Shown here: one piece after another, positions 24,138-32,133 of the stretch
Layout of the letters: each line of letters begins with the position of its first letter
Numbering within the stretch: the stretch's first letter is position 1
NCBI GenBank assembly: GCA_910585265.1
Contig: CAJUCA010000011.1
Span: 1 to 64,000, forward strand
DNA: 64,000 nt
Reading direction: 5' to 3'
Origin: an uncultured Oscillospiraceae bacterium
GTDB taxonomy: Bacteria > Bacillota > Clostridia > Oscillospirales > Oscillospiraceae
Made by a program: the position numbers and the translations under genes
The notes under the pieces: generated by a model
What the model was told of the DNA's origin: nothing
Databases searched by the model: none
What the model saw: only the letters and a program-made list of their open reading frames with translations

Positions 24138-24907
24138 AAATAGGCCCCGTCCTCGGTGACGGTGGTGATCTCCGGCCCGTCCTCCGTGATCAGGATGGTG
24201 TTTTCGTAATGGGCCGCCAGGGAGCCGTCCACCGTCACGGTGGTCCAGCCGTCCTTCAGCACCTTCACGTGCCAGTCCCCCGCGCACACCATAGGCTCCA
24301 CCGCCACGGCCATACCCGGCTGAAGCCGGGCACCGTGCCCGGCGGGGCCGAAGTTGGGCACCTCCGGGGCCTCGTGGAGCTTTACCCCCACGCCGTGGCC
24401 CACAAAGTCCCGCACCACCGAATAGCCGTGCTTCTCCACGTAGCTCTGAACCGCGTGGGAGATGTCGGATACCCGCTGGCCCGCCCGGGCGAACTGGAAG
24501 CCCTCCCAAAAGCTCTGACGGGTCACATCCATGAGCCGCTGGGCCTCGGGAGACACCGCCCCGCAGGGATAGGTGGCGGCGCAGTCGCCGTGGAAGCCCT
24601 CAAAATGCGCCCCCACGTCGATGCTCACAATGTCCCCCTCCTTCAGCACAATCCGCCTGGAGGGGATGCCGTGAATCACCACGTCGTTCACCGAGATGCA
24701 GGCCGAACCGGAAAAGCCTCCGTACCCCAGGAAGGACGGCTCCGCCCCCTGGCCCCGGATGAATTTGCGTACCGCGTCGTCAATCTCCCCGGTGGTAACG
24801 CCGGGGCGGACCATCTGGCCCGCCAGCGACCGGGCCTGGGCGGTGATCCGTCCGGCCCTGCGCATGGCCTCCTGCTCCCGGGGGGACTTCAGCGTGATCA
24901 GCTCCAT
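24134..24907 (-). CDS. map: Methionine aminopeptidase, type I
   Basis: 257 residues. Pita-bread metallopeptidase with metal ligands visible in SIDVGAHFEGFHGDCAATY (two Asp), GHGVGVKLHEAP (His), AVEPMV (Glu) and AHYENTILIT (Glu). It removes the initiator methionine from nascent proteins after deformylation. It starts 2 bp after adk ends, and the next gene overlaps its stop. No N-terminal zinc extension is present. Confidence 0.97.
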   Translation of the reverse strand: MELITLKSPREQEAMRRAGRITAQARSLAGQMVRPGVTTGEIDDAVRKFIRGQGAEPSFLGYGGFSGSACISVNDVVIHGIPSRRIVLKEGDIVSIDVGAHFEGFHGDCAATYPCGAVSPEAQRLMDVTRQSFWEGFQFARAGQRVSDISHAVQSYVEKHGYSVVRDFVGHGVGVKLHEAPEVPNFGPAGHGARLQPGMAVAVEPMVCAGDWHVKVLKDGWTTVTVDGSLAAHYENTILITEDGPEITTVTEDGAYL

Positions 24908-24909
24908 GG

Positions 24910-25542
24910 TCAGACACCCAGGACGGCGGCGATGGCCTTGGCCGTATCCTCAATGGTGGGCTGGTTCTCCACCGACTTGAGGACGCCCCGCTGGGCGTAG
25001 AACTCCTTGAGCGGTTCGGTCTGGGCGTGGTACACCTTCAGACGGTCCAGCACGGTCTCCGGCTTGTCGTCGTCCCGCTGGACCAGCTTGCCGCCGCAGG
25101 CGTCGCACACGCCCTCCGCCTTGGGGGGCGCGGCCTCCACGTGATACGTGGCTCCGCAGGCGGTGCAGGCCCGCCGGCCGGACATACGCCGCTGGATCTC
25201 CTCGTCGGCGACCTCAATGTCCAGCACACAGTCGAAGCGGATGCCGCTGGCCTCCAGGGCCTCGGCCTGGGCGATGGTGCGGGGCACGCCGTCCAGGATA
25301 TAGCCCTTCCGGCAGTCCTCCTCGCCCAGCCGCTCCGCGATGATGCCGATGATCACCTCGTCGGGCACCAGCTTGCCCGCGTCCATGTAGCTCTTGGCCT
25401 GGAGTCCCACGGGCGTGCCGTTTTTCACGGCAGCCCGCAGGATGTTCCCTGTGGAAATGGTGGGGATGCCCAGCCGCTCACTGAAGATGGCGGCCTGGGT
25501 CCCCTTACCGGCGCCGGGTGCGCCGAGCATAATGAGTTTCAT
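24910..25542 (-). CDS. adk: Adenylate kinase, zinc LID type
   Basis: 210 residues from ATG 25542, with AGGGGTG about 6 bp upstream. P-loop LGAPGAGKGTQA at about 6-17; AMP-binding GIPTISTGNILRAA; LID region with CTACGATYHVE and CDACGGKLVQRDDD, giving four Cys in two CxxC pairs, the structural zinc site common in Firmicutes. It converts ATP + AMP to 2 ADP. It follows secY closely; an upstream GTG at 25563 overlaps the secY stop and is a less likely start. Confidence 0.97.
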   Translation of the reverse strand: MKLIMLGAPGAGKGTQAAIFSERLGIPTISTGNILRAAVKNGTPVGLQAKSYMDAGKLVPDEVIIGIIAERLGEEDCRKGYILDGVPRTIAQAEALEASGIRFDCVLDIEVADEEIQRRMSGRRACTACGATYHVEAAPPKAEGVCDACGGKLVQRDDDKPETVLDRLKVYHAQTEPLKEFYAQRGVLKSVENQPTIEDTAKAIAAVLGV

Positions 25543-25559
25543 GTCAGTCACCCCTGGGC

Positions 25560-26897
25560 TCACTCAAGGAAGCCCTTGTAGTGGCGCATCATGAGCTGGG
25601 CCTCCAGAGCCTTCACGGTCTCCAGGGCCACGCCCACCACGATGATGACGGAGGTGCCGCCGATGCCCAGGCTGCTGCCCGCGCTGCTCTTGAACAGGGC
25701 CATGATGTTGCCCACGATGGTGGGCAGCAGGGCCACGATGCCCAGGTAAATCGCGCCGAACATGGTCAGCCGGGAAATGACCTTGCTGAGGAAGTCGCTG
25801 GTGGGCTTGCCCGGACGGAAGCCGGGGATGAACCCGCCGTTCTTCTTCAGGTTGTTGGCCACCTCAACGGGGTTGAACTGGATGGTGTTGTAGAAATAGC
25901 TGAACAGGATGATCAGCAGGCAGTACACAACACTGTACACCAGCCCCGTGGGGGAGAAAATCTCCTCGAACGCCTTCCAGCCCGCGCCCTTGTTGGGGAT
26001 AAACATCCCGATGGTGGCGGGAATGGAGGCGATGGCCTGGGCGAAGATAATGGGCAGCACGCCGGACATATTCACCTTGATGGGGATATGGCTGGACTGG
26101 CCGCCGTACATCTTCCGGCCCACCACCCGCTTGGCGTACTGCACGGGGATGCGCCGTTCGGCGTCGGTGATGAACACGATGAACGCCACCAGCAAGAGCA
26201 TACCGATGATCACAAAGGGGACGAACACCGGGTGCATCACGATGGCCGTTTTGGGATCCGCATTGGCCATCCAGGCCCTGACGCCGTTGTAGATGGTGGA
26301 CACCATGGCGGGGCCACGGGCCACGATACCGGCGAACAGGATGATGGAGATGCCGTTTCCGATGCCGAACTCGGTGATCTGCTCACCCAGCCACATCAGG
26401 AAGGCGGAGCCGGCCACGAAAGCGGCGATGATAACGAAGGCGGGCCACACGCCCTGCACCGTCAGCAGGCTGGTGCCGTTGGATCCAACCCGCAGGAAGG
26501 TGTAGAAGCCGAACGCCTGGATGATGGCGATGGCCACGGTGGCGTACCGGGTGATGGCCTCCAGCTTCTTCTTGCCTTCCTCGCCGCCCTCCTTCTGGAG
26601 ACGCTCCAGGGCGGGTATTGCGATAGTCAGCAGCTGGATGATGATGGAGCTGTTGATATAGGGCTGGATGCTGAGGGCAAACACCGTAGCCTGGGCGAAG
26701 GCGTCGCCGCTCATCACGTTCAGCAGGCCGAAGATGGTGCCCGACTGGGACTGGATATAGTCGCTCAGGGTCTTGGTGTCGATGAAGGGCACCGGGATGG
26801 CGGAGCCAACCCGGAAGATCAGCAGGGCGAACACCGTAAACAGGATCTTACCCCGCAGCTCCGGCACCTTCCAGGCGTTTTTGATGGTCTGAATCAT
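25560..26897 (-). CDS. secY: Protein translocase channel subunit SecY
   Basis: 445 residues with ten hydrophobic segments. Signatures: VGSAIPVPFIDTKTLSDYI near the start, SIQPYINSSIIIQLLTIAIP (plug/TM2 region), and the cytoplasmic loop RRIPVQYAKRVVGRKMYGGQ. SecY with SecE and SecG (secG is at 57570) forms the membrane channel used by the SLH protein signal peptides. It sits between rplO (2 bp) and adk, as in the spc operon. Confidence 0.98.
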   Translation of the reverse strand: MIQTIKNAWKVPELRGKILFTVFALLIFRVGSAIPVPFIDTKTLSDYIQSQSGTIFGLLNVMSGDAFAQATVFALSIQPYINSSIIIQLLTIAIPALERLQKEGGEEGKKKLEAITRYATVAIAIIQAFGFYTFLRVGSNGTSLLTVQGVWPAFVIIAAFVAGSAFLMWLGEQITEFGIGNGISIILFAGIVARGPAMVSTIYNGVRAWMANADPKTAIVMHPVFVPFVIIGMLLLVAFIVFITDAERRIPVQYAKRVVGRKMYGGQSSHIPIKVNMSGVLPIIFAQAIASIPATIGMFIPNKGAGWKAFEEIFSPTGLVYSVVYCLLIILFSYFYNTIQFNPVEVANNLKKNGGFIPGFRPGKPTSDFLSKVISRLTMFGAIYLGIVALLPTIVGNIMALFKSSAGSSLGIGGTSVIIVVGVALETVKALEAQLMMRHYKGFLE

Positions 26898-26899
26898 GC

Positions 26900-27340
26900 T
26901 CAGATCACCTCCGCCGTACCGCCCGCCTTTTCGATCTTCTCTTTGGCCGAGGCGGAGAAAGCGGACGCCCGGACGGTGAGCTTCTTGGTCAGCTCCCCGT
27001 TGCCGAGGATCTTGACGCCGTACTCACACTTGGAAATGATACCCTTTTCCAGCAGGTCGCAAACATTCACCACCGCGCCGTCCTCGAACTTGTTCAGGGC
27101 GGAGACGTTGATGGCCTCCAGACGCTTGGCGAAAATGTTGTGGAAGCCCCGTTTGGGCAGGCGGCGGGCCAGAGGCATCTGGCCGCCCTCAAACCCGATG
27201 CGGACGCCGCCGCCGGAACGGGCCCACTGGCCCTTGTGGCCGCGGCCGGCGGTCTTGCCGTTGCCGGTGCCGGGACCGCGCCCCTTGCGCTTGCCCACCT
27301 GGGTGGAGCCGGGGGCGGGAGACAGTTCATGCAGATTCAT
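26900..27340 (-). CDS. rplO: 50S ribosomal protein L15
   Basis: 146 residues from ATG 27340, which has GGAGGTG 6 bp upstream; the ATG at 27355 only overlaps the rpmD stop. MNLHELSPAPGSTQVGKRKG, the Gly/Arg-rich arm GKTAGRGHKGQWARSG, and GFEGGQMPLARRLPKRGF are family signatures. L15 is a late 50S assembly protein. Confidence 0.97.
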   Translation of the reverse strand: MNLHELSPAPGSTQVGKRKGRGPGTGNGKTAGRGHKGQWARSGGGVRIGFEGGQMPLARRLPKRGFHNIFAKRLEAINVSALNKFEDGAVVNVCDLLEKGIISKCEYGVKILGNGELTKKLTVRASAFSASAKEKIEKAGGTAEVI

Positions 27341-27354
27341 GGTCAGCACCTCCA

Positions 27355-27540
27355 TTAGGCGTTCTCGGTCACCTGGAGCAGGTAACCGATGTGGGCGATC
27401 TTGCCCCGGGTAGCCTCGTTGTCGGGCTGCACGGTGGTGTCGCCGATCTTGCGCAGGCCCAGGGCCTCGGCGGTGGCCTTATGCTTGGCCAGGCGGCCGT
27501 TCAGGCTCTTGACGAGCTTGATGTTGATAGTCTTAGCCAT
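27355..27540 (-). CDS. rpmD: 50S ribosomal protein L30
   Basis: 61 residues: MAKTINIKLVKSLNGRLAKH, then ALGLRKIGDTTVQPDNEATR and a final IAHIGYLLQVTENA. This is the short bacterial L30. It lies between rpsE (14 bp) and rplO. Confidence 0.97.
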   Translation of the reverse strand: MAKTINIKLVKSLNGRLAKHKATAEALGLRKIGDTTVQPDNEATRGKIAHIGYLLQVTENA

Positions 27541-27554
27541 TGTCGTGAGCCTCC

Positions 27555-28055
27555 TTACCCTAAGATTTCTTCCACGCTCTTGCCGCGGATCTTGGCGACC
27601 TGGGCGGGGCTGCGCAGGGACTTGAGCCCCTCCATGGTGGCGGCCACCACGTTCTGGGGGTTGTTGGTGCGCAGGCACTTGGCGCGGATGTCGGACACGC
27701 CCGCGGCCTCCATCACCGCGCGCACGGGGCCGCCGGCGATGATGCCGGTACCCTTGCTGGCGGGCTTGAGGAGGACGCGGCCTGCGCCGAACTCGCCGAT
27801 GACCTCGTGGGGGATGGTGGTGCCGGACAGGGTGACGTTCACCATGTTCTTCTTGGCGTCCTCGATGCCCTTGCGGATGGCCTCGGCCACCTCGGCGGCC
27901 TTGCCCAGGCCGAAGCCCACGCGGCCCTTCTCGTCGCCGACCACCATCAGGGCGGAGAACTTGGCCACACGGCCGCCCTTAACGGTCTTGGAAACGCGGT
28001 TCAGGTAAACCAGCTTCTCCACGAACTCCTTGGGTTCTCTTTCAAAACGAGCCAT
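27555..28055 (-). CDS. rpsE: 30S ribosomal protein S5
   Basis: 166 residues. N-terminal double-stranded-RNA-binding fold (FVEKLVYLNRVSKTVKGGRV, GDEKGRVGFGLGKAAEVAEA) and C-terminal domain with KPASKGTGIIAGGPVRAVME. S5 is important for decoding accuracy and lines the mRNA entry. It follows rplR by 17 bp. Confidence 0.98.
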   Translation of the reverse strand: MARFEREPKEFVEKLVYLNRVSKTVKGGRVAKFSALMVVGDEKGRVGFGLGKAAEVAEAIRKGIEDAKKNMVNVTLSGTTIPHEVIGEFGAGRVLLKPASKGTGIIAGGPVRAVMEAAGVSDIRAKCLRTNNPQNVVAATMEGLKSLRSPAQVAKIRGKSVEEILG

Positions 28056-28072
28056 ACTTTTTTCCTCCTCCC

Positions 28073-28441
28073 TTAGAACTGCAGGCCGCCCTCGCGGGCA
28101 CCCTCGGCCAGAGCCTTCACGCGGCCATGGTACAGGTAGCCGCCGCGGTCGAACACCACAGCTTCAATGCCCTTGTCCTTGGCGCGCTGGGCGACGGCCT
28201 CGCCCACCTTCTTGGCGGCTTCGCAGTTGCTGCCGGAGCCCTCGAAGCCCTTCTCCAGGGAAGAAGCGGACACCAGGGTGACGCCCTTGGTATCGTCGAT
28301 GATCTGGGCATAGATGTTGGTGCCGCTGCGGAACACGTTCAGACGGGGACGCTCGGGGGTGCCGGACACCTTTCCGCGAACGCGCTTATGGCGGTGCAGA
28401 CGCTGAGCCTTGGTATTGGGACGGTTAATCATAATCGGCAC
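28073..28441 (-). CDS. rplR: 50S ribosomal protein L18
   Basis: 122 residues. RHKRVRGKVSGTPERPRLNV, then NIYAQIIDDTKGVTLVSASS and the end YHGRVKALAEGAREGGLQF. L18 brings 5S rRNA into the large subunit together with L5. It has GGAGGTGTGCCG before the ATG and follows rplF by 9 bp. Confidence 0.97.
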   Translation of the reverse strand: MPIMINRPNTKAQRLHRHKRVRGKVSGTPERPRLNVFRSGTNIYAQIIDDTKGVTLVSASSLEKGFEGSGSNCEAAKKVGEAVAQRAKDKGIEAVVFDRGGYLYHGRVKALAEGAREGGLQF

Positions 28442-28450
28442 ACCTCCTTC

Positions 28451-28996
28451 TTATTTCTTCACGCCGGTCTTGCCAACCTTGCGGCGGATGACCTCGTCGG
28501 AATACTTGATTCCCTTGCCCTTGTAAGGCTCGGGGGGACGCTTCTCGCGGACATTGGCCGCGAACTGGCCCACCAGCTGCTTGTCGAAGCCGGAGACCAC
28601 GATCTGGTTCGCGCTGGGGGTCTCCACGGTGAGGCCCTGGGGAACCTCCATGATCACCTGATGGGAGAAGCCCAGGTTCATCACCAGCTTGCCGCCCTCC
28701 ATGGCGACGCGGAAGCCCACGCCGTTCACGTCCAGGGTCTTCTTGAAGCCGTCGGTGACGCCCACCACCATGTTGTGCAGCAGGGTGCGGGTCAGGCCGT
28801 GCAGGGAGCGGTTCTCCTTCAAATCGTTGGGACGGGTGACGCGCACCTCCGCGCCCTCCTGCTTGATGATCATGTTGGGATGGAACTGCTGGGTGAGGGT
28901 GCCCTTGGGGCCCTTCACGGTGACAACATTGTTGTCCTCAATTTTGATCTCCACGCCGGCGGGGACGGCGATAGGAGCTCTGCCAATTCTCGACAT
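28451..28996 (-). CDS. rplF: 50S ribosomal protein L6
   Basis: 181 residues made of two similar alpha/beta halves. MSRIGRAPIAVPAGVEIKIE, then the C-terminal signature PEPYKGKGIKYSDEVIRRKV. L6 sits near the GTPase-associated centre. 14 bp separate it from rpsH. Confidence 0.98.
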   Translation of the reverse strand: MSRIGRAPIAVPAGVEIKIEDNNVVTVKGPKGTLTQQFHPNMIIKQEGAEVRVTRPNDLKENRSLHGLTRTLLHNMVVGVTDGFKKTLDVNGVGFRVAMEGGKLVMNLGFSHQVIMEVPQGLTVETPSANQIVVSGFDKQLVGQFAANVREKRPPEPYKGKGIKYSDEVIRRKVGKTGVKK

Positions 28997-29010
28997 TCCT
29001 ATAACCCTCC

Positions 29011-29412
29011 TTACCAGACAAATGCCAGGACTTCGCCGCCGACATGGGCCTCCCGGGCCTTCTTGTCGGTCATGACGCCCTTGGACGTGGACACGATGGC
29101 AATGCCCAGGCCGCGCAGCACCCGGGGCAGCTCGTCGGCCCCGGCGTAGACCCGCAGGCCGGGCTTGGACACCCGCTTCAGGCCGGTGATGACCTTCTCC
29201 TTGCCGGGCTGGACATACTTCAGCGTGATGCGGATGACGCCCTGGGTCCCGTCGTTGATGGTCTGGAAGTTCTTGATATAGCCCTCGTCCAGCAGGATCT
29301 GGGCGATGGCCTTCTTCATGTTGGACGCCGGGATGTCCACGGTGTCATGCTTGGCCTTGTTCGCGTTGCGGATGCGGGTGAGCATATCCGCAATGGGATC
29401 GGTGATTTGCAT
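29011..29412 (-). CDS. rpsH: 30S ribosomal protein S8
   Basis: 133 residues. MQITDPIADMLTRIRNANKA and the C-terminal signature GIAIVSTSKGVMTDKKAREA. S8 binds the 16S rRNA central domain; in E. coli it also represses spc operon translation. The upstream gap of 325 bp contains structured repeat A. Confidence 0.98.
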   Translation of the reverse strand: MQITDPIADMLTRIRNANKAKHDTVDIPASNMKKAIAQILLDEGYIKNFQTINDGTQGVIRITLKYVQPGKEKVITGLKRVSKPGLRVYAGADELPRVLRGLGIAIVSTSKGVMTDKKAREAHVGGEVLAFVW

Positions 29413-29737
29413 GAGATGTTACCTCCTATTAAGATTACCAAGTTGTCACGCTGCGCCTGTTCGCGACGCAGGCTAAGCCCTCCGACTCCGCAAAAGCTGT
29501 CCGGCCCCGTTGGGACCTGCCCGCTTTTGCTGCGCTCCGGTCTTAGCCTGCTGCTCACAACGGCTCCGCGCTTCTTGGTACAGACGGAAAGGTATCGAAG
29601 GTTAGGCATCCTCCCCCGACCTGTTGTCCGCCTTTTCCCTCGCTGGGGGTCTCTTAATCCGGCACTGTTCGACAATGCCTTATAACAGGCCCATAGGCGG
29701 GAGTATCAAACTCCCGCCTTTGGGCGAGTTACCTAAA
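29413..29737. other. Long gap inside the ribosomal cluster (rpsN-rpsH)
   Basis: No gene is supported. It holds structured repeat A (29442-29574) and, next to rpsN, a hairpin GGCGGGAGT, ATCAA, ACTCCCGCC (29697-29720) that has no good T tract on the minus strand. Ribosomal genes elsewhere in the cluster are 2-20 bp apart, so this gap is unusual. Confidence 0.6.
29442..29574 (-). repeat. Structured repeat A (about 135 bp) in the ribosomal cluster
   Basis: Read on the minus strand, it begins GAAGCGCGGAG and ends CGCAGCGTGACAAC, as does repeat B at 36271-36410. Inner arms pair: GCAGGCTAAG with CTTAGCCTGC and GCAAAAGC with GCTTTTGC. The sequence words CGGAGCGCAGCAAAA and TTTTGCGGAGTCGGAGG are shared with B. 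Confidence 0.75.
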
Positions 29738-29923
29738 TTACCAGGACGCCTTCTTGACGCCGGGGATCTCCCCCTTGTACGCCAGCTCCCGGAAGCAGAT
29801 GCGGCACACGCCGTAGTTGCGCAGGTAGCCGTGGGGGCGGCCGCAGATCTTGCAGCGGTTGTAGCGGCGGCTGGAGAACTTGGGCTCAGCCTGCTGCTTG
29901 TTGATCATGGATTTCTTGGCCAT
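29738..29923 (-). CDS. rpsN: 30S ribosomal protein S14, zinc type
   Basis: 61 residues from ATG 29923, with GGAAGGGAAC upstream. Two CxxC pairs (CKICG, CRICF) make the zinc-binding short form of S14 found in Gram-positives. MAKKSMINKQQAEPKFSSRR and YRNYG-like NYGVCRICFRELAYKGEIPG are typical. Confidence 0.97.
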   Translation of the reverse strand: MAKKSMINKQQAEPKFSSRRYNRCKICGRPHGYLRNYGVCRICFRELAYKGEIPGVKKASW

Positions 29924-29942
29924 AGCTTGTTCCCTTCCTCTC

Positions 29943-30506
29943 TCAGCCGTTTTCGGTGTGGAACGGGGCACCCAGAAGCGTCAGCAGCTCCTTGGCCTCC
30001 TCGTCGGTCTTGGCGGTGGTGCAGATGACCACATCCATGCCCCGGATCTTGTCGATCTTGTCGTACTCGATCTCGGGGAAGATCAGCTGCTCCTTCAGGC
30101 CCAGGGCGTAGTTGCCCCGGCCGTCGAAGGCGTTGGGGTTGATGCCCCGGAAGTCGCGGACGCGGGGCAGGGCCACGTTGAACAGGCGGTCCATGAACTC
30201 CCACATCTTGTCCTGGCGCAGGGTGACCTTCGCGCCGATGGGCATACCCTCGCGGAGCTTGAAGTTGGCCACGGACTTCTTGGCCTTGGTGATGATGGGC
30301 TTCTGGCCGGTGATGGTGCCCAGATCCCGCACCACGCTGTCCAGCACCTTGGCGTTGTCCCGGGCCTCGCCGCAGCCGCAGTTCACCACGATCTTGTCGA
30401 TCCGGGGAATCTGCATCACGGACTTGTAGCCGAACTTCTGCATCAGGGCGGGAGCCACGTCGGCCTGATACTTCGCCTTCAGGTTAGGCGTATTTTTCTC
30501 TGCCAT
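29943..30506 (-). CDS. rplE: 50S ribosomal protein L5
   Basis: 187 residues from ATG 30506, preceded by GGGAGGAGGAG; a longer reading frame to 30551 overlaps rplX and is rejected. NLKAKYQADVAPALMQKFGY, then KIVVNCGCGEARDNAKVLDS and the C-terminal DVVICTTAKTDEEAKELL. L5 binds 5S rRNA and contacts P-site tRNA. Confidence 0.97.
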   Translation of the reverse strand: MAEKNTPNLKAKYQADVAPALMQKFGYKSVMQIPRIDKIVVNCGCGEARDNAKVLDSVVRDLGTITGQKPIITKAKKSVANFKLREGMPIGAKVTLRQDKMWEFMDRLFNVALPRVRDFRGINPNAFDGRGNYALGLKEQLIFPEIEYDKIDKIRGMDVVICTTAKTDEEAKELLTLLGAPFHTENG

Positions 30507-30523
30507 GTTCTGCTCCTCCTCCC

Positions 30524-30835
30524 TTAAATCTCGGCGCCGCAGTGCTTGCACACGCGGGTCTTCTTGCCGCCCTCCACCTTGTGGGCGGGGCGGGTGGGCT
30601 TATTGCACTTGGGGCACACGGTCATGACCTTGCAGGCATAGATGGGGGTCTCCTTGGAGATAATGCCGCCCTCCTGGCCCTGCTGGCGGGGCTTCTGGTG
30701 CTTCTGGGCCACGTTGACCTTCTCCACGATGACCTTGCCGCCCTTGGGGTCCACGGACAGAACCTTGCCCTGCTTGCCCTTGTCCTTGCCGGACAGGACC
30801 AGCACAGTGTCGTTCTTCTTCACGTTCATACTCAT
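30524..30835 (-). CDS. rplX: 50S ribosomal protein L24 with zinc-ribbon-like tail
   Basis: 103 residues. The KOW motif is in the first 35 (VLVLSGKDKGKQGKVLSVDP). The C-terminal part carries two CxxC pairs, VCPKCNKPTRPAH and RVCKHCGAEI, which could bind zinc; many bacterial L24 have only some of these. L24 is an early 50S assembly protein near the tunnel exit. It follows rplN by 14 bp. Confidence 0.97.
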   Translation of the reverse strand: MSMNVKKNDTVLVLSGKDKGKQGKVLSVDPKGGKVIVEKVNVAQKHQKPRQQGQEGGIISKETPIYACKVMTVCPKCNKPTRPAHKVEGGKKTRVCKHCGAEI

Positions 30836-30849
30836 ACCTCGCTCCCCCC

Positions 30850-31218
30850 TTACAGCACTTCGGGAGCCAGAGACAGGATCTTCATGTAATCCTTGTCGCG
30901 CAGCTCGCGGGCCACCGGGCCAAAGATGCGGGTGCCCCGGGGGTTCTTGTCGTCGCGGATGAGGACGGCGGCGTTGTCGTCAAAGCGGACGTAGCTGCCG
31001 TCGGCGCGGCGCACGCCCCGGGCGGAGCGGACGATGACGGCCTTGACCACCTCGCCCTTCTTCACCTGGCCGCCGGGAGCGGCCTTCCGCACGGAGGCCA
31101 CCACCACGTCGCCGATGTTGCCGAAGCGGCGGCGGGAGCCGCCCAGCACGCGGATCGTCTTGATCTCCTTGGCGCCGGTATTATCGGCCACCTTCAGATA
31201 GCTTTCTTCTTGGATCAT
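30850..31218 (-). CDS. rplN: 50S ribosomal protein L14
   Basis: 122 residues, the invariant length. MIQEESYLKVADNTGAKEIK, GDVVVASVRKAAPGGQVKKG and the end DKDYMKILSLAPEVL. L14 contacts the 30S subunit at an intersubunit bridge. It has AGGAGGTGCCAGT before its ATG. Confidence 0.98.
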   Translation of the reverse strand: MIQEESYLKVADNTGAKEIKTIRVLGGSRRRFGNIGDVVVASVRKAAPGGQVKKGEVVKAVIVRSARGVRRADGSYVRFDDNAAVLIRDDKNPRGTRIFGPVARELRDKDYMKILSLAPEVL

Positions 31219-31232
31219 ACTGGCACCTCCTT

Positions 31233-31496
31233 TTACTTCGCCTTCTCGAGGATTTCAACCACGCGCCAACGCTTGTCCTTGGACAGGGGGCGGGTCTCCA
31301 TCACGCGGACGCGGTCGCCCACGCCGCACTGGTTGTTCTCGTCGTGGGCCTTCAGCTTGTAGGTCCGCTTGACGATCTTCTTATACAGAGGGTGGGCCAC
31401 GCGGTCGGCGATGGCGACCACAACGGTCTTATCCATCTTATCCGAAACCACCAGGCCGACTCTGGTCTTACGAGACGAGGTCCTTGCTTCACTCAT
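31233..31496 (-). CDS. rpsQ: 30S ribosomal protein S17
   Basis: 87 residues with an OB fold: KTRVGLVVSDKMDKTVVVAI, then HDENNQCGVGDRVRVMETRP and SKDKRWRVVEILEKAK. S17 is a primary 16S rRNA binder. It sits between rpmC and rplN, each within 15 bp. Confidence 0.97.
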   Translation of the reverse strand: MSEARTSSRKTRVGLVVSDKMDKTVVVAIADRVAHPLYKKIVKRTYKLKAHDENNQCGVGDRVRVMETRPLSKDKRWRVVEILEKAK

Positions 31497-31510
31497 CTTT
31501 TCCTACCTCC

Positions 31511-31708
31511 TTATCGGCCCTGCTGCTCACGCAGGATGGTCTTGACGCGGGCGATGTCCTTCTTGACCTCCGCGATGCGGATGGGGTTGTCGAGCTGATT
31601 GGTGGCGTGCTGAAGACGGAGGTTAAACAGGTCCTTCTTCAGCTCCACCAGCTTGGCGTCCAGCTCGGCCGCGCTCATCTTGCGAACTTCCACTGCCTTC
31701 ATCTTCAT
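31511..31708 (-). CDS. rpmC: 50S ribosomal protein L29
   Basis: 65 residues, two helices: MKMKAVEVRKMSAAELDAKL, then LFNLRLQHATNQLDNPIRIA. L29 lies at the tunnel exit where trigger factor and SRP dock. Its ATG overlaps the rplP stop. Confidence 0.96.
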   Translation of the reverse strand: MKMKAVEVRKMSAAELDAKLVELKKDLFNLRLQHATNQLDNPIRIAEVKKDIARVKTILREQQGR

Positions 31709-32133
31709 TCACCACCCTTCTCCTCAGTCTCTTTCTTCACGATCTTGCACTTGATGGGCAGCTTGTGGCTGGCCAGGCGCAGGGCCTCCCGGGCGGTCTC
31801 CTCGGAAATGCCGGCGATCTCGAACATGACGCGGCCGGGCTTGACCACGGCCACCCACCCCTCGGGCGCGCCCTTACCGGAACCCATACGGGTGCCCAGG
31901 GCCTTCTTGGTGATGGGCTTGTCGGGGAAAACCTTGATCCAGACCTTGCCGCCGCGCTTGGTATGGCGGGTCATGGCCACACGGGCGGCCTCGATCTGGT
32001 TGCCGGTGATCCAGGCGGGCTCCATGGCCTGCAGGCCCCATTCGCCGTAGGACACCTTGTTGCCGCGGGTGGCGGTGCCGGTCATGCGGCCGCGCTGCAC
32101 GCGGCGGTACTTTACTCTCTTAGGCAGCAGCAT
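31705..32133 (-). CDS. rplP: 50S ribosomal protein L16
   Basis: 142 residues. MLLPKRVKYRRVQRGRMTGT, GEWGLQAMEPAWITGNQIEA and the signature RMGSGKGAPEGWVAVVKPGR. L16 sits near the A site and is needed for peptidyl-transferase centre maturation. Its first base overlaps the rpsC stop. Confidence 0.98.
   Translation of the reverse strand: MLLPKRVKYRRVQRGRMTGTATRGNKVSYGEWGLQAMEPAWITGNQIEAARVAMTRHTKRGGKVWIKVFPDKPITKKALGTRMGSGKGAPEGWVAVVKPGRVMFEIAGISEETAREALRLASHKLPIKCKIVKKETEEKGGE

Noticed and set aside
29316..29675. Leftward frame covering the rpsN-rpsH gap
   Set aside because: It overlaps the start of rpsH and reads through structured repeat A; the shared structure with 36271-36410 explains the sequence better than coding does.
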